A stretch of 64,000 nt of DNA from Leifsonia aquatica H1aii (GTDB lineage Bacteria; Actinomycetota; Actinomycetes; Actinomycetales; Microbacteriaceae). Shown one piece after another: positions 49,415 to 58,335 of this stretch. The translations under genes and the position numbers were made by a program. Location: positions 1 through 64,000 of the forward strand of contig NZ_AYMR01000009.1 of NCBI RefSeq assembly GCF_000633535.1, read 5' to 3'. The notes beneath the pieces are model-generated. The model worked only from the letters and a program-made list of their open reading frames with translations, was not told where the DNA came from and did not search any database. The stretch's first letter is position 1. Every line of letters begins with the position of its first letter.

Positions 49415-50246
49415 CGGCCCAGAGGTCACGCCCGAGCTGGGCGTCCTTCGCCTGCGTCGTCGTCGCGCCGTTGGCCGCGAGCTTGTCGAAGTAGGTCCCG
49501 CTGGGGGCGAGCACCGGCGTCTCCGCCGCGAGCCGCACCAGGGGAGCGGCCCCCTCGGCGACGGGGATGCCGTACGTTCCACGGGTCACGAGCGCACCGA
49601 ATCGGATGAGCGGCGACGTCCGCCCGAAGTTCGTGGCGATGGTGCCGGGGTGGAACGAGTAGGCCGTCACGCCGGTCCCGGTGAGCCGCTCGGCGAGCTC
49701 GACCGTGAACAGGATGGTCGCCAGCTTGGCCGTTCCATAGGCGGGCCAGCCGCCGCGCCACGGCCGCCGCTCCCAGTCGAGGTCGTCGAGGCGGAGGCGG
49801 CCGAACCGGTTGGCGAGGCTGGCCGTGTTGACGATCCGCACGTCGCGCCCGTCCGCGGCGGTCGCCTCCAGGCGCGGCCGGAGCAGGTGGGTGAGCAGGA
49901 ACGGCGCCAGGTGGTTGTTCTGGATGGTCCGCTCGTGCCCGTCCGCCGTGAGGAGCCGTTCGTGGTTGAGCCCTCCGGCGTTGTTGGCGAGGACGTCGAT
50001 CGTCTCGTACCGGTCGAGGAGGGCCGCAGCCAGGGCCCGCACGTCGTCGAGACGCTCGAAGTCGGCGAGGAACGGCGTCGCGCCGACCCGCTCGGCGACC
50101 GCGCGGGTCCGCTCGGGGTTGCGCCCGACGACCGCGACGTCGTTGCCGAGCGCAGCGAGCTGTTCCGCCGCGATGACCCCGATCCCGGAACTCGCCCCCG
50201 TCAGGACGATGGTCCGTCGGTGGGTGGCCCCCTGGCCTGCGCTCAT
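49377..50246 (-). CDS. SDR family oxidoreductase (retinol dehydrogenase-like)
   Basis: A 289-residue short-chain dehydrogenase. VLTGASSGIGVIAAEQLA is the cofactor loop, VVGRNPER (Arg after strand 2, favouring NADP), LANNAGGL, NTASLANRFGR (catalytic Ser) and YGTAKLA (Tyr-x3-Lys). The SFHPGTIATNFGR stretch is typical of the retinol dehydrogenase/WW-oxidoreductase-like group. It overlaps the upstream gene by 4 bases (ATGA). Confidence 0.87.
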   Translation of the reverse strand: MSAGQGATHRRTIVLTGASSGIGVIAAEQLAALGNDVAVVGRNPERTRAVAERVGATPFLADFERLDDVRALAAALLDRYETIDVLANNAGGLNHERLLTADGHERTIQNNHLAPFLLTHLLRPRLEATAADGRDVRIVNTASLANRFGRLRLDDLDWERRPWRGGWPAYGTAKLATILFTVELAERLTGTGVTAYSFHPGTIATNFGRTSPLIRFGALVTRGTYGIPVAEGAAPLVRLAAETPVLAPSGTYFDKLAANGATTTQAKDAQLGRDLWAVTQTLVGADAPV

Positions 50247-50644
50247 CGGTATCCGCCCTTCTCGAGGCCCGCCTCGACCTCGTACCGGTTGCGGAGCGGA
50301 TCGCGCCCGGACAGCAGGTAGAGCAGCGGGAACACCATCCCGTAGCGCTGCCACTGCCGCTTGTGCACGGCCTCGTGCTCGAGCACGTCGTCGCTCACGT
50401 TCTGGTCCGTCAGGTAGCAGCCTCCCACGCACGACCCGCCGCGCCCGAAGGTCCGCTGCGGCATGCCGCGGAAGACGAACAACCCGGCCCGCCGCTCGAT
50501 GGGTCCGGTGCTCCAGAGGAAGCCCCAGGCCAGGCCGACCGCCGTGGCGTAGAGGTAGCCCAGACGGCTGATCGGGGAATCGAAGAGCAGCCGGCCGAGC
50601 AGGCTGCGGTCGAGCGCGTCGGCGATCCGGTCGCGCGCCCTCAC
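50243..50644 (-). CDS. Small membrane-associated protein with HExxH motif
   Basis: A 133-residue protein. One hydrophobic segment (YLYATAVGLAWGFLWS) is followed by a Cys pair (GGSCVGGCYL) and LEHEAVHKRQW, an HExxH motif such as zinc peptidases have. The remainder (RYGMVFPLLYLLSGRDPLRNRYEVEAG) looks like a membrane-adjacent helix. I recognise no characterised family. Both ends overlap their neighbours by 4 bases, so it is made with a flavin disulfide reductase and an SDR. Confidence 0.72.
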   Translation of the reverse strand: MRARDRIADALDRSLLGRLLFDSPISRLGYLYATAVGLAWGFLWSTGPIERRAGLFVFRGMPQRTFGRGGSCVGGCYLTDQNVSDDVLEHEAVHKRQWQRYGMVFPLLYLLSGRDPLRNRYEVEAGLEKGGYR

Positions 50645-52092
50645 GAGGTCGGCCGGCCGTACGTCTCGAGCAGCCGCAGCCAGACCTCGCTGATGGTGGG
50701 GTACGACGGCACGGCGTGCCAGAGCCGGGCGAGCGGAACCTCGCCCACGACGGCGATGGTCGCCGAATGCAGCAGCTCGCCGACGTCCTGCCCGACGAAG
50801 GTGACGCCGAGCACGACCTGGCGGTCCTCGTCGACGACCATCCGCGCCTGGCCCTCGTAGTTGTCGGCGACGACGGAGGCGCCGCTCACCGAGCCGATCG
50901 GGTAGTCGACCACCCGGATCCGGTGGCCGGCCTTCTCGGCGGCGGCGGCGGTCAGCCCGACCGAGGCGACCTCGGGGTCGGTGAACGTCACCTGGGGAAC
51001 GGACCGGTGGTCGGCCGTAGCGACGTAGGTGCCCCACGGCTCCAGGGGCACCGGCGTGCCGTGCGCGCGCGCCGCGATCGCGTCGCCGGCGGCCCGGGCC
51101 TGGTACTTGCCCTGGTGGGTGAGCAGGGCGCGATGGTTCACGTCGCCGACGCCGTACAGCCAGCCGCCCTCGACGGCGGGAACGCCGTCGGCGTCGACCA
51201 CGCGCAGGGAGTCGTCCACCCGCAGCCAGCCGCCGTCCTCCAGCCCGAATGCCTCCAGGCCGAGTCCCGAGGTTCGGGGAAGGCGGCCGGTCGCGACGAG
51301 GAACTCGTCCGTCTCGATCGTGCCCCCGTCGTCGAGGGCGATGCGGAAACGGTCGCCCTCGATCCGCTCGACCGAGGTCGGCGACACATCGAGGTGGACG
51401 TTCGCGCCCAGCTCGCGCAGCGCCTTCGCGACGGCCTCGCCCGCGAAGGGCTCGTCGTTCGCGAGCAGGGCGCCGCGGGAGATCAGGTGCACCTCGGTCC
51501 CGAAGCCCGCGTACGCCGTCGCCATCTCGACGCCGACGACTCCGCCGCCGAGGATCGCCAGCGAGACCGGCACGCGCTGCACGCTCGTCGCGTCGCGGCT
51601 CGTCCACGGCTCGCTCGCGCGCAGGCCCGGGATGTCCGGCAGCACGGCGGCCGAGCCGGTGCACACGGCGACGGCGTGGGCGGCGGTGAGGACCGTCACG
51701 GTGCCGTCCTCCGCGGTGACCGTGACCTCCTTCGGTGCGGTGACGACCGCCCAGCCCCGCACCAGATCGATCCCGGCTCCCTCCAGCCAGGAGACCTGGC
51801 CGTCGTCCTTCCAGTCGCTGGTCATCCGGTCGCGGCGAGCGAGCACGGCCGCGACATCCAGCTCGCCCGTGACCGCCTCGCGCACGCCGCCGACCCGGGA
51901 CGCGGCGCGGAGCAGGGCGCCGCTGCGCAGCAGCGCCTTGGACGGCATGCAGGCCCAGTACGAGCACTCGCCGCCGACCAGTTCGGCTTCGACGATCACG
52001 GTACGCATCCCGCCTTGGACAGCGCGGTCGGCGACGTTCTCGCCGACGGCGCCCGCTCCGATCACGATGACGTCGTACTCGGTGGTGGTCAT
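50641..52092 (-). CDS. FAD-dependent pyridine nucleotide-disulfide oxidoreductase
   Basis: A 483-residue flavoprotein like dihydrolipoamide dehydrogenase or mercuric reductase. VIVIGAGAVGENVADRAV binds FAD. The redox disulfide is Cys-x4-Cys in GGECSYWACMPSK. NAD(P) binding is in LAILGGGVVGVEMATAY and the interface domain follows PQVTFTDPEVASVGL. No lipoyl-dependent complex lies nearby. The usual C-terminal HAHPT-type catalytic His is not visible (WHAVPSYPT in its place). The natural electron acceptor is unknown. Confidence 0.88.
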   Translation of the reverse strand: MTTTEYDVIVIGAGAVGENVADRAVQGGMRTVIVEAELVGGECSYWACMPSKALLRSGALLRAASRVGGVREAVTGELDVAAVLARRDRMTSDWKDDGQVSWLEGAGIDLVRGWAVVTAPKEVTVTAEDGTVTVLTAAHAVAVCTGSAAVLPDIPGLRASEPWTSRDATSVQRVPVSLAILGGGVVGVEMATAYAGFGTEVHLISRGALLANDEPFAGEAVAKALRELGANVHLDVSPTSVERIEGDRFRIALDDGGTIETDEFLVATGRLPRTSGLGLEAFGLEDGGWLRVDDSLRVVDADGVPAVEGGWLYGVGDVNHRALLTHQGKYQARAAGDAIAARAHGTPVPLEPWGTYVATADHRSVPQVTFTDPEVASVGLTAAAAEKAGHRIRVVDYPIGSVSGASVVADNYEGQARMVVDEDRQVVLGVTFVGQDVGELLHSATIAVVGEVPLARLWHAVPSYPTISEVWLRLLETYGRPTS

Positions 52093-52162
52093 GCTGTCTC
52101 CTTGTCGTCGGGGAGGTCCTGGGTCGGACCGTCGGCCGGCCGTGGTCGGCTCGGGAGGGCCG

Positions 52163-52948
52163 TCAGCGGCCCACGAATCGCGCCTCGGTGCGGGTGAGGA
52201 AGGCCTCCATGCCGATGCGGGAGTCCTCGCTGGATGCGAGGCGCACGAGCGCCGGCTGCAGTTCCGCCTCGGCGGCCGCGTCGCCGTCGCGCACCGCGCG
52301 CTTGGCGTTCGCCAGTGCCGCCTGGACGGCCAGCGGGGCCTGGGCGGCGATGCGCTCGGCGATGGCGAGGGCCCGGTCGAACTGCTCGCCGTCCTCCACC
52401 ACCTCCTGTACGAGCCCGATGCGGAGGGCCTCCGCGGCGTCGAACATGTCGCCGGTCAGGATGTAGCGCATGGCGTTGCCCCAGCCGACCGCACGCGGGA
52501 AGCGCAGGGTCGCGCCGCCGAACGGCAGGATGCCCCGGGTGACCTCGATCTGCCCGAATGCCGTCGAGCGCGCGGCGACCGCGACATCGGAGGCCAGGAT
52601 GAGCTCGATGCCGAGCGTCAGGCAGGTCCCCTGGACGGCGACCACGACCGGCTTGAAGAGCGCGGTGCCCGAGACCTGCCACGGGTCCAGGCCGCCCTCG
52701 CCGACGAACGACAGGCCGTCGGGACCGATGCGCGGCCCGAGGTCGGCGAGGTCGAGCCCCGCCGTGAAGTGGTCGCCCACCGCGTGGACCAGCCCCACCC
52801 GCAGCTCCGGATCGCGCTCCAGCTCGCCATAGGCGTCGGCGAGTGCCGAGAGCAGTTCGAAGTCGGCGGCGTTGCGCTTCTCCGGGCGGTTGAAGCCGAT
52901 GAGCAGGATGTGGCCCCTGCGCTCGGTGCGGATCTTCGGTTCGGTCAT
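52163..52948 (-). CDS. Enoyl-CoA hydratase/isomerase family protein
   Basis: About 261 residues of the crotonase fold: GFNRPEKRNAADFELLSALADAY, GDHFTAGLDLADL (oxyanion hole), and EVTRGILPFGGATLRFPRAVGWGNA. It acts on an acyl-CoA double bond. The ATG at 52948 starts at the usual conserved N-terminus; the in-frame ATG at 52984 would add 12 residues overlapping the next gene. Pathway is unclear. Confidence 0.87.
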   Translation of the reverse strand: MTEPKIRTERRGHILLIGFNRPEKRNAADFELLSALADAYGELERDPELRVGLVHAVGDHFTAGLDLADLGPRIGPDGLSFVGEGGLDPWQVSGTALFKPVVVAVQGTCLTLGIELILASDVAVAARSTAFGQIEVTRGILPFGGATLRFPRAVGWGNAMRYILTGDMFDAAEALRIGLVQEVVEDGEQFDRALAIAERIAAQAPLAVQAALANAKRAVRDGDAAAEAELQPALVRLASSEDSRIGMEAFLTRTEARFVGR

Positions 52949-52970
52949 GGAGGCCACGCTACCCGTCGCC

Positions 52971-53909
52971 TCAGAGACCGTCATCGGCGGTCGCCGAATC
53001 GGTGGAGAGGTGTCGCGGTCGGGCGTCGGTGGAGGACGGCGTGTCCGGGGTCGCGGCGCCCTTCGCCAGCGGGCCGGTGAGCGCGCCGAGGATCCGCAGG
53101 ATCACCGGGAGGTCTCGGCCCGCGGCGTCCGGCGTCTCGGGGGCGAACTCCGTGATGGCCGCACCCGCGAGCTCGAACCGCCCGCGCAGAGCACGGATCG
53201 CGTCGCAGAGCGCGCCCGGCGAGACCCCGAACGGCTCGGGGTAGCCGATGCCGTCGATCTGCGCGGGGTCGAGCACGTCGAGGTCCACGTGAACGTACAC
53301 CGCGCTCGCCCCCGTCGTCTCCACCGCCCGCACGATCGACGCCGGATCGTCGAGCTCCGCGGGGGCGACCACGCGGATGGCCGAGGCCTCGATGAAGGCG
53401 GACTCGCCGTCGTCGAGCGACCGGGTGCCGGCGAGGACGAGGTTCGACGGAGGGAGGACGGCAGGCCCCGTCGAGGCGAGGCCGTCCGGTCCGTCGCCGA
53501 GGAGCGCCCGCGCCACCATGCCGTGGAACGCACCGGACGGGGAGGTGGACGCGTCGTTGAGATCGCCGTGGGCGTCGAACCACACCAGCGCGACCGCGCC
53601 GGGGGGACGCGCGGCGACCGCGTGCTGCACGCTCGCGAGGTCGGCGGCGCAATCGCCGCCGACCGTCACGACCGGGCTCTCCAGCAGAGCGAGTTCCGCC
53701 GCGGCCGTCTCCCGAACGAGGGTGAGCGACGACAACCGGTGCACGCCCGTGCCCAGCGACTCCCCGGCGGCCGAGGGGACGGCGACGACGTGTGTCGCGG
53801 CGGCGGGCAGGTCGCCCTGGATCGCCTCCGCCCCGTCGATCAGCCGCATGGCGCGGGACGACCCCGAGCCCTGCCACTGCGGCACGACCAGGAAGGATGC
53901 TGCGCTCAC
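52971..53909 (-). CDS. Arginase/agmatinase family protein
   Basis: A 312-residue ureohydrolase-fold enzyme. Binuclear manganese ligands are in TVGGDCAADL, WFDAHGDLND and VHVDLDVLDP; each expected His and Asp can be seen except that the first motif reads GGDC instead of GGDH. It hydrolyses a guanidino or formimino group. A C-terminal tail of about 30 residues is rich in Ser/Thr/Asp. It starts 7 bases after the PspA gene with a GTG. Confidence 0.84.
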   Translation of the reverse strand: MSAASFLVVPQWQGSGSSRAMRLIDGAEAIQGDLPAAATHVVAVPSAAGESLGTGVHRLSSLTLVRETAAAELALLESPVVTVGGDCAADLASVQHAVAARPPGAVALVWFDAHGDLNDASTSPSGAFHGMVARALLGDGPDGLASTGPAVLPPSNLVLAGTRSLDDGESAFIEASAIRVVAPAELDDPASIVRAVETTGASAVYVHVDLDVLDPAQIDGIGYPEPFGVSPGALCDAIRALRGRFELAGAAITEFAPETPDAAGRDLPVILRILGALTGPLAKGAATPDTPSSTDARPRHLSTDSATADDGL

Positions 53910-53916
53910 CGGGCGG

Positions 53917-54687
53917 TCACTGCCCCGGGGTGTACGGGGCGGAGGACGCGGGGTCGGCCGTGACTGCGGGCTGGGCGCCGCCGGTCTTCAGCGCCGCGAG
54001 GCGGGCCTCCACCTCGGTCATCTCGCCCAGGTCGTCGAGGTCGTTGAACTGCGCGTCGAGGCTCGACGCGGCGAGCTCCTGGGCGCCGCGCACACGGGCC
54101 TCCTCCCGGCGGATCTTCTCCTCGAAGCGGGAGACCTCGCTCGTCGGGTCGAGGATGTCGACGCTCTTGACCGCGTCGATGACCTGCGACTGGGCCTGCG
54201 CGCTCTTCGCACGCGCGATCAGCTCCGCGCGCTTGCTCTTGAGCTGCTCCAGCTTCTCCTTCATGCCGTTCAGCCCCGACTTGAGCTTGTCCACGACCTC
54301 GGTCTGCGCGGCGATCTGCGGCTCCGCGGTCTTCGCCTCGTTCTCGGACGAGATCTGGCGCTGCAGGGCGACCTTGGCCAGGTTGTCGAACTTGTCGGCA
54401 TTCGCGGTGTCGCCGGAGGAGCGGTAGGTGTCGGCCTGCTTGCTGGCGGCGAGCGCCTTGCGGCCCCACTCGTCGGCGGCCTCCACGTCTTCGCGGTGGT
54501 CGTCCTCGAGCAGGCGCAGGTTGCCGATGGTCTCGGCGATGGCGCTCTCGGCGTCGGCGATGCTGTTGGTGAAGTCGCGGACCATCTGGTCCAGCATCTT
54601 CTCCGGGTCCTCGGCCTGGTCGAGGAGGGAGTTGATGTTCGCTTTCAGGAGCTGTGAGATGCGCCCGAAGATGGACTGCTTTGCCAT
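53917..54687 (-). CDS. pspA: PspA/IM30 family membrane-stress protein
   Basis: A 256-residue, nearly all-helical coiled-coil protein: MAKQSIFGRISQLLKANINSLLDQAEDPEKMLDQM is the canonical PspA N-terminus, followed by long coiled coils to about residue 185 and an extra C-terminal proline/alanine tail. PspA oligomers bind damaged membranes under envelope stress. It lies directly after the TPM-domain gene (53 bases), probably one operon. No phage-shock regulator is nearby. Confidence 0.9.
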   Translation of the reverse strand: MAKQSIFGRISQLLKANINSLLDQAEDPEKMLDQMVRDFTNSIADAESAIAETIGNLRLLEDDHREDVEAADEWGRKALAASKQADTYRSSGDTANADKFDNLAKVALQRQISSENEAKTAEPQIAAQTEVVDKLKSGLNGMKEKLEQLKSKRAELIARAKSAQAQSQVIDAVKSVDILDPTSEVSRFEEKIRREEARVRGAQELAASSLDAQFNDLDDLGEMTEVEARLAALKTGGAQPAVTADPASSAPYTPGQ

Positions 54688-54740
54688 GTGCTCTTCCTTT
54701 CCTCTCGCCCCCGATGAGGCGCTGGATCTGTGTCCGCCTG

Positions 54741-56765
54741 CTAGAACCGGCCGCCTCCGCGCCGACTGCGCGTGCCGCCGCCGCCGAAACTGCCCGGGTT
54801 GAAGCCGCCGCCGCTGCGTCCGCCGCCGCTTCGGCCGCCGCCGGAGCCGCTTCCGAACATCCCGCCACTGAGGACGGAGTTGATCAGGATGCCGCCCAGG
54901 ATGGCGCCCATCGCGCCGTTTCCGCCGCCTTGTGCGGGCGCGGTGCCGCCGCCGAAGAGGTCGCCCAGGCCGCCCTGCTGCGGCTGGAAGCCGCCCACAT
55001 CGCTCTGCGCCAGCCGGGTGGCCTCGTCGGCGAGCTGGGCGGCGCGCTGCGCCTGGGCGAGCGCCGTCACCGCGTCGGTCGCGGCCGTCTGCTCGGCCTG
55101 CACCACCAGCCGGCCGGCCTCGGCCAGCCGGGTGCGTGCCTCGGGGCCGACGGCGCCGCGGCGCGCAGTGATGAAGTCCTCGCAGGCCGACACGCGCGCT
55201 CTGGCCGCCAGCAGCGTCTGCTGCAGCGACGACTGCGCGCGCTGGGTCTGCATCCGGGCATCGCGGACGCCCTGCAGCGCGCCGTCGATCGACCGGTTGG
55301 CCGCGTCGAGGCGCTGGGCGATCTCGAGGGGGTTGATCGGTCCGGCGGCGAGCTTGGCCCGCACGTCCGCCACCGTCTGCTCGGTGCCGGCGATCACGCC
55401 CGCGATCGTGCCGCCCGGGTCTCCGGAGGCGGCGAGGGCGCGCGCCTCCGCGAGGTCGCTCTCCAGCTCCGGCAGCACGGTGTCGATCGACTGCTGGGTC
55501 GCCGCGAGATCGGTCGCGACGCGGTCGACGGCGTCGAGCAGGAGTCCGGCCTGATCGACGGACTCCTCGGCGGCCCGCACGCCGATCGCGGCGGCACTGC
55601 TGTCGCCGGCCTGGGACTTCTGCGCCGCCGCGTCGAGCGCCGTCTGCACGAACGCGAGGCGTTGGGTGGCCTGATCGACGTTGTCGTGCACCGTGGCGAG
55701 GGAGGCGTCCGTGTAGCGCTGGGTGAGTGCCGCCTGGGTGGCACGTGTCTGCTCGATCCGGGCCGTCACCTGTGCGGCGGCGGCGGTGACCTCCGCGGAG
55801 GCTTCCGGGATGCGCTTCTCCAGCGAGCGGAGCTCGTCGAACGCGTCCGCCTGCGCGTCGAGCGCGTGGTTGGCCGCGGCGCAGAGCTCGACGATGCGGA
55901 TGTTCCAGCCGCGGCGCTGCTCGTCGGTGTCGGGTTCGGCGTCGTCGAGCTTCTGCTTGAGGGTGAATGCCTCGCGGAGCTGTCCCTTCGCCTGGTCGAG
56001 AGCGGCCTGGAACGGGACGACCGCGTCGGCGCCGTACTGCGCGGTGGCGAAGCCGAGCTCCTCCTCGCTGGTGCGGATGGCGTCGTCGGTCTGCACGAGC
56101 GCCGAACCCGCGCGCCGCTGCAGCTCCTCGATCGGCAGGGTCTGCAGCTCGCTCTGCGGCTGCCCAGACGCTCCGGCCGTGCCGACGGCCGTCTTCTTCG
56201 TGCGGCGCGACCGGACCACCAGGAAGATGACGAGCCCGACCACGATGACCGCGATCAGGAAGATCCAGAAGAAGCCGCCTCCGCCTCCGCCGACCGCGTC
56301 GGAGAGGCCCTGCGCCGCGGCGATCCCCGCTCCCGACCAGTCGCCGGCGCGCAGCTTGGGCTCGATGTCGTTCTGCTCGATGCGGTCGAGCTGGTCGCCG
56401 CTGACCGGGCCGGCGTCGTCGCCGGAGAGGTAGTACGCGCGGCCGTCGGTGGCGACCGCCAGCAGGTAGTCGTTCGGCCCGAGGTTGTTCTGGGCGGCGG
56501 TCTCGTTCGCCCAGTCCGCGGCATCGGTCGGGTTCGTGAACCGGTCGACGTAGACCACGAACAGGTCGATCTTGTGGTCGTCGGCGAGCTTCGCGGCGGC
56601 GGCGGCGACCGCGTCGCCCTCGCTGTCGCTGAGCACCCCGGCGACGTCGTCCACGTGGCTGGAACCGAGGTCCACCGGATCCTGTGCCGCAGCGGGAGCC
56701 GCGAGGGCCAGCGGGCCCGCGACGAGTGCGACGGCCAGCAGGGCCCCGGTCAGAACACGTCGCAC
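54741..56765 (-). CDS. TPM-domain membrane protein with coiled coil and glycine-rich tail
   Basis: A 674-residue exported protein. A signal peptide is at residues 1-27 (VLTGALLAVALVAGPLALA). The TPM (YgcG-like) domain lies at about 30-155 (VLSDSEGDAVAAAAAKLADDHKIDL). A membrane helix at about 168-190 (FWIFLIAVIVVGLVIFLVV) follows, then about 400 residues of coiled coil facing the cytoplasm and a Gly/Arg/Ser-rich tail. The GTG at 56765 gives the cleanest signal; GTG at 56792 is the alternative. Coupled to pspA, it may help sense envelope stress. Confidence 0.85.
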   Translation of the reverse strand: MRRVLTGALLAVALVAGPLALAAPAAAQDPVDLGSSHVDDVAGVLSDSEGDAVAAAAAKLADDHKIDLFVVYVDRFTNPTDAADWANETAAQNNLGPNDYLLAVATDGRAYYLSGDDAGPVSGDQLDRIEQNDIEPKLRAGDWSGAGIAAAQGLSDAVGGGGGGFFWIFLIAVIVVGLVIFLVVRSRRTKKTAVGTAGASGQPQSELQTLPIEELQRRAGSALVQTDDAIRTSEEELGFATAQYGADAVVPFQAALDQAKGQLREAFTLKQKLDDAEPDTDEQRRGWNIRIVELCAAANHALDAQADAFDELRSLEKRIPEASAEVTAAAAQVTARIEQTRATQAALTQRYTDASLATVHDNVDQATQRLAFVQTALDAAAQKSQAGDSSAAAIGVRAAEESVDQAGLLLDAVDRVATDLAATQQSIDTVLPELESDLAEARALAASGDPGGTIAGVIAGTEQTVADVRAKLAAGPINPLEIAQRLDAANRSIDGALQGVRDARMQTQRAQSSLQQTLLAARARVSACEDFITARRGAVGPEARTRLAEAGRLVVQAEQTAATDAVTALAQAQRAAQLADEATRLAQSDVGGFQPQQGGLGDLFGGGTAPAQGGGNGAMGAILGGILINSVLSGGMFGSGSGGGRSGGGRSGGGFNPGSFGGGGTRSRRGGGRF

Positions 56766-56917
56766 GAGGATCCACCCACTCTCCAGGAACACTTCGAGCC
56801 CGAGTCTATTCGGGGCCCGTGGACGCTGTCACTGTTTCGGCCTGTTACGGGCCCGGCTGCGTCACGGCGCCGGCCGACCCAGAATGGACGGACCCGGCCA
56901 GGCGAGAGGAGGAGCCC

Positions 56918-57658
56918 GTGACCGCATCCGGTGGCCGATCGCTCGCCGTCGTCGAGGCGACCCGCTTCCGCGGGCACGACCCCGCCTACCATGCCTACGT
57001 GCAGCTCCTCGTCGGTGCGGTCATCGCCGAAGCCCGCGCACAGGGCTGGTCCGTCAGCCGGCTCGCCGCCGACGCGGGCGAGGAAGCGCTGCTCGAGCGC
57101 ACCGACGCCGCCGACGCGATCGTCGTCGTCGGGGGAGAGGACATCGCCCCGCGCTTCTACGGCGCAGCCGGCGGATACGCAAACGAGAGCCGCCACCTCG
57201 AGGTCGCCGACGCTGCCCAGATCGCGCTCGCGCGCCGGGCCATCGAGCGCCGCACACCGCTGCTGGGGATCTGCCGCGGCCTGCAGATCGTGAACGTCGC
57301 CCTCGGCGGGACCCTGGTGCAGGATCTCGGCGAGCACACGCCGCACGTCAACCGGGGAGTCCCGATCGCCGAGGTGCTGACCACCCACCCCGTGCTCCTG
57401 GAGCCGGGCAGCCGGGTGTCCGAGCTCCTCGGCTCGGCCGTCGTCGACGTGCGCAGCGCCCATCATCAGGCCGTCGACGTGCTCGGTGCGGGCCTCGTCG
57501 TCAGCGGCCGGGCGCCGGACGGCCACGTGGAGGCGATCGAGCACACCGACGCGCCCGTGGTCGCCGTGCAGTGGCACCCGGAGGACGTCGCTGCCCCGGC
57601 GGGCCAGCTGACCGCGCTCCTCGGCGCCCTGCGCAGCAGTGTCGCCGTCGCCGCCTGA
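56918..57658 (+). CDS. Class I glutamine amidotransferase (gamma-glutamyl-GABA hydrolase, peptidase C26 type)
   Basis: A 246-residue cytoplasmic hydrolase. The nucleophile Cys is in LLGICRGLQIVNVALGG and the catalytic His/Glu in AVQWHPEDVA. The domain stands alone, like PuuD, which cleaves gamma-glutamyl-GABA in putrescine breakdown. No other Puu gene is close, so another gamma-glutamyl compound is possible. The GTG at 56918 follows GAGGAGGAG. Confidence 0.88.
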   Translation: MTASGGRSLAVVEATRFRGHDPAYHAYVQLLVGAVIAEARAQGWSVSRLAADAGEEALLERTDAADAIVVVGGEDIAPRFYGAAGGYANESRHLEVADAAQIALARRAIERRTPLLGICRGLQIVNVALGGTLVQDLGEHTPHVNRGVPIAEVLTTHPVLLEPGSRVSELLGSAVVDVRSAHHQAVDVLGAGLVVSGRAPDGHVEAIEHTDAPVVAVQWHPEDVAAPAGQLTALLGALRSSVAVAA

Positions 57659-57677
57659 CGGGCAGACGACCGCGCGG

Positions 57678-58298
57678 TCAGGCCGCCGGCCAGCCACCAT
57701 CGCCGACGAGCGGCACGAATGACACCGCGCCCAGGTTGGTCTCACGCAGTGCGCCGGCCGCATCCCGCTCGAACACGGCGAGATGCTGGGAGCCCCCCGT
57801 CGGCCCCACCGGCATGACGATCCGCCCTCCGGGGGCGAGCTGGTCCAGCCAGGCCCGGGGCACCGCGGGACCGGTCGCCGCCGCGACGATCGCGTCATAG
57901 GGCGCGGCGTCCGGCCAGCCGAGCGTGCCGTCCCCGGTGACGACCTCGACCCGGTAGCCGAGCGCTTCGAGGGTCGCCGCGGCCGTGACCGCGAGGTCCG
58001 GGATGCGCTCGATGCTGATCACCCGGTGGGCCAGCTCTGCTGCGACCGCGGCGGCGTAGCCGGACCCGGTGCCCACGTCGAGCACCCGGTCCTCCGGTCC
58101 GATCCGGGCCGCCTCCAGCATCTGGGCGACGATGAACGGCTGCGAGATCGTCTGGCCGTCCTCCAGCGGGAGCGGACGGTCGGCGTAGGCGTACGCCACC
58201 GACTCCTCGGGCACGAACTCGTGCCGCGGCACACGGGCCATCGCGTCGAGGACCCGCTGGTCCGCGATCCCGCGGGGGACGAGCTGCTGCTCGACCAT
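57678..58298 (-). CDS. pcm: Protein-L-isoaspartate O-methyltransferase
   Basis: A 206-residue cytoplasmic repair methyltransferase. VEQQLVPRGI, PRHEFVPEE, GQTISQPFIVAQML and LDVGTGSGYAAAV (SAM loop) are the family signature; the catalytic Ser is in ISQP. It methylates isoaspartyl residues in damaged proteins. It sits at the end of the sugar operon, 37 bases after the kinase. The ATG at 58298 is the only reasonable start. Confidence 0.9.
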   Translation of the reverse strand: MVEQQLVPRGIADQRVLDAMARVPRHEFVPEESVAYAYADRPLPLEDGQTISQPFIVAQMLEAARIGPEDRVLDVGTGSGYAAAVAAELAHRVISIERIPDLAVTAAATLEALGYRVEVVTGDGTLGWPDAAPYDAIVAAATGPAVPRAWLDQLAPGGRIVMPVGPTGGSQHLAVFERDAAGALRETNLGAVSFVPLVGDGGWPAA

Positions 58299-58335
58299 CC
58301 GGCGGCGCTGGGTGAGATCGTCGCTGTTCGTGTCC

